Of a stretch of DNA of 22,195 nt, positions 12,178-22,195 are shown in pieces. The stretch is from Stramonita haemastoma (Eukaryota > Mollusca > Gastropoda > Neogastropoda > Muricidae): assembly GCA_030674155.1 (NCBI GenBank), contig CM060342.1, positions 10,516,381 through 10,538,575 of the forward strand, in the 5' to 3' direction. How positions within the stretch are numbered: position 1 is the first letter of the stretch; each line of letters opens with the position of its first letter. The notes beneath the pieces were generated by a model. It ran no database searches. It saw only the letters and a program-made list of their open reading frames with translations, and was not told the DNA's origin. The translations under genes were made by a program, and so were the position numbers.

Positions 12178-13296
12178 CCCTAGTGGCGCTGTTCCCGGAT
12201 TACTCCAGAATGACGTAGTGCAGCATTTCTGGCGGCTCCCGGAATATTCCGGGATGACGTCGGTGATCGTAATTGAAGGCTTTCTTTCGCTTTCAAAGGT
12301 CATCCAATGAACGTGGAGGCCATTGTAGGGCCGCAGAAATGGGTGAAGGTCGTCCGCAGTCGCAAGCAACAAGGATTCTGATTGGTTTAGAGGTGTTTTT
12401 TTTGTTTTTTTTGGACGAACGTCGATCGCCTAAAAACAAAATGGGGACAAAGTGTTTGCGCTCGTATTACGCGAAGTATTTTTCGAGTTTTTTGACGATA
12501 TTGACGGCGATGAGGAGTTTTAGAGGCTGGATTTGGTTGAATTAAACGATAATAGAGACGATAAGGTAAGGATTGTGAAATATTTTTGAAAAACTTTGGA
12601 AAAATTGATCGCGATCGGACTGAATCGAGCGGTGCCAAGTTTTGTTCAAAGCACTTCATAGCTACCGGGCGATTTCGATGTCATACATTGTTTTACTTTA
12701 TTTTAACGCAACACAGCTTCGAAATAACTGTTTTTAAGTCATTTCGATATGCTGTCGAGTACTTTGCATCACACGAAATCAAGCGATTGTCGTATTTTCG
12801 TCATAGAACGCCGCCAGTTCGCACGAAATAAGTGTTCACCGCCATGATGATCGCGATTGCGTCGATCATTTCGCTGGACTTTTCCGAGTATTTGACGACC
12901 GATAAAGCCACGGAAGCTCTTTATTTTTTCAAAATTTATGTCAAGAGACAGTATTTATCGAATCATGACATTTTTGCACCGCAACAACATTGCATATCGT
13001 GTTAAAATCAATCTGGGTCACCGACATCGCAAGAGTGATTGGTAGTGCACGCGCAGTTTTTAAACTTTATTTATTTTTTACATTATCATAAACACTACAT
13101 GCTGCTATAAAATTTCACTCTTTTAAAAGCTTGTTATCTAAGCTTTCCAGTGATTTACAACTGTACACACTTAGTTTAGTTTTACATATCAATATCAAGA
13201 GTTGTTTGACCCCACCCTACTGCAAATCAACAATGGCTGCTGTTAATTCAGCCAGCAGCACTTAGTACCGCTGCCATTATTTCAGCGCTACTAGGG
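12178..13296. mobile_element. piggyBac-type DNA transposon, non-autonomous or decayed
   Basis: The left end reads CCCTAGTGGCGCTG. The right end reads CAGCGCTACTAGGG, its inverted repeat with one mismatch in 14. Both ends are bordered directly by TTAA (12174-12177 and 13297-13300), the target site of piggyBac elements, and the CCC/CCCTAG terminus also fits that superfamily. Length is 1119 bp, too short for an intact transposase (about 550-600 residues). No full reading frame survives. One short frame at about 12447-12510 reads ALVLREVFFEFFDDIDGDEE, loosely like the acidic N-termini of piggyBac transposases, and then stops. Subterminal repeats near the left end are listed separately. Confidence 0.82.
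12192..12262. repeat. subterminal repeats and palindrome of the piggyBac element
   Basis: TTCCCGGATTACTCCAGAAT plus GACGTAG (about 12192-12218) is repeated in degenerate form as CTCCCGGAATATTCCGGGAT plus GACGTCG (about 12236-12262). The second copy contains a perfect 16-base palindrome, CCCGGAATATTCCGGG, at 12238-12253. Subterminal repeats of this kind can be transposase binding sites. Confidence 0.6.
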
Positions 13297-13313
13297 TTAA
13301 AAAGACAACTCAC

Positions 13314-21515
<8,202 letters not shown>

Positions 21516-22179
21516 CTGAAACACACACATTTGTTACCATCTTCAATGTGTTTGTGACATAGCTGGTTATCACAAAAGAATTTGGCTTTTTTTTTTTTCC
21601 ATTAAAAAAAAAAAGATTACCCTGGGCTATGTTCAACATCCACACCCCCCACCCCAATCCCCAACCTTCCAAAAAATTGAAGTTGGTTAACTTTTGAAAA
21701 CATTTCCATGATCATGGCCCATTTTATCTGTATAGCAAGGCATACATATTTGGAGTAACATTGTAATGATCTAAATTGAAATAAAATGATCTAAACTATT
21801 TCAGCAATTAACAACAACAAAAAGGGGGAGAAGGAAAATGGGTTTTCGGCTATAAACAACATGATTTGATTGGATTGGACCCATAAAATTGTTTGCATAC
21901 AATGTATCATTCACTGTTGAAACAATCTCACAGACACAGTCTTAAGGAAACCTCAAACGGTCAATTAATTGCATAGGATCAATGCACAAAATACAGCAAA
22001 CAAAAAAATAAACAACCCCCCACCCCACCAAGCAGAATTAAATCAACCCACTATGTTCTTTGTATACAGCACCTGAGCCACGGTTTGAGCAATTCTACTG
22101 ACTGTATAGTCTTTATTACCATAGGGTCACATAATTCAATAAGATCAAAAGCAAATTGACAAGTACCACACAACAAAAA
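21516..22179. other. FTSJ3 intron, nothing recognised
   Basis: Upstream intron of FTSJ3 continuing past the window. It holds poly-T/poly-A runs and AT-rich DNA, and I find no further exon. The expected preceding exon must lie outside. Confidence 0.5.
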
Positions 22180-22195
22180 GCCGCCGCGGTAGTCG
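22180..22195 (+). repeat. start of a second tRNA-Thr-like SINE, cut by the window edge
   Basis: GCCGCCGCGGTAGTCG matches the first 16 bases of the SINE at 20015 (GCCGCCGCTGTAGTCT) at 14 of 16 positions. It starts directly after an A-rich stretch. Confidence 0.65.

Noticed and set aside
12387..12831. Open frames of 80-90 residues on both strands inside the piggyBac element
   Set aside because: None shows piggyBac transposase motifs such as the DDD catalytic core. Only a weak acidic N-terminal resemblance was noted in another frame.

Overview
The window is eukaryotic nuclear DNA. It has small phase-consistent exons with GT..AG introns, a 100-N scaffold gap, dense microsatellites and many tRNA-derived SINE fragments. 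The repeat style and the microsatellite load suggest a lophotrochozoan animal, most likely a mollusc and perhaps a gastropod. This is inference from style and not a species identification.

Two protein-coding genes can be supported, both incomplete. On the plus strand, positions 7072-10542 hold the first four exons of a zinc-finger HIT protein that best fits ZNHIT3, a box C/D snoRNP assembly factor. On the minus strand, positions 21515 down to 13314 hold ten consecutive exons of an FTSJ3/Spb1-type nucleolar 2'-O-methyltransferase. They cover the second part of the FtsJ domain, the DUF3381-type region and the acidic/basic middle, but lack the first exons (beyond the right edge) and the Spb1 C-terminal domain. 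The genes converge tail to tail, and the 3' exons of both are missing around the N gap at 10577-10676. Both families serve rRNA 2'-O-methylation and ribosome biogenesis. One FTSJ3 exon (19639-19818) needs two extra bases to stay in frame.

Layout: 1-860 is T-rich DNA with no gene. 1030-7070 holds SINE-like repeats, an inverted pair of an unnamed repeat of about 300 bp (1030-1375 and 5585-5880), a polypurine tract and long microsatellites. 7072-10542 is ZNHIT3 with repeat-filled introns. 10577-10676 is the gap, flanked by inverted copies of the same SINE. 11000-12170 holds repeat debris. 12178-13296 is a piggyBac-type element with TTAA target sites and 14-bp terminal inverted repeats. 13314-21515 is FTSJ3. 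Its introns carry a 5'-truncated RTE-like LINE with a perfect 13-bp target-site duplication (17708-18482), several SINEs and a tRNA-Thr-like SINE (20015-20305). A second head of that last SINE begins at the right edge (22180).

The most notable observations are the piggyBac element beside an FTSJ3 splice donor, the near-complete lack of 3' UTR in the LINE insertion, a SINE family with Pol III-like boxes pointing inward from both ends, the unnamed inverted repeat pair, the disrupted FTSJ3 exon, and a short coding duplication across a ZNHIT3 intron.
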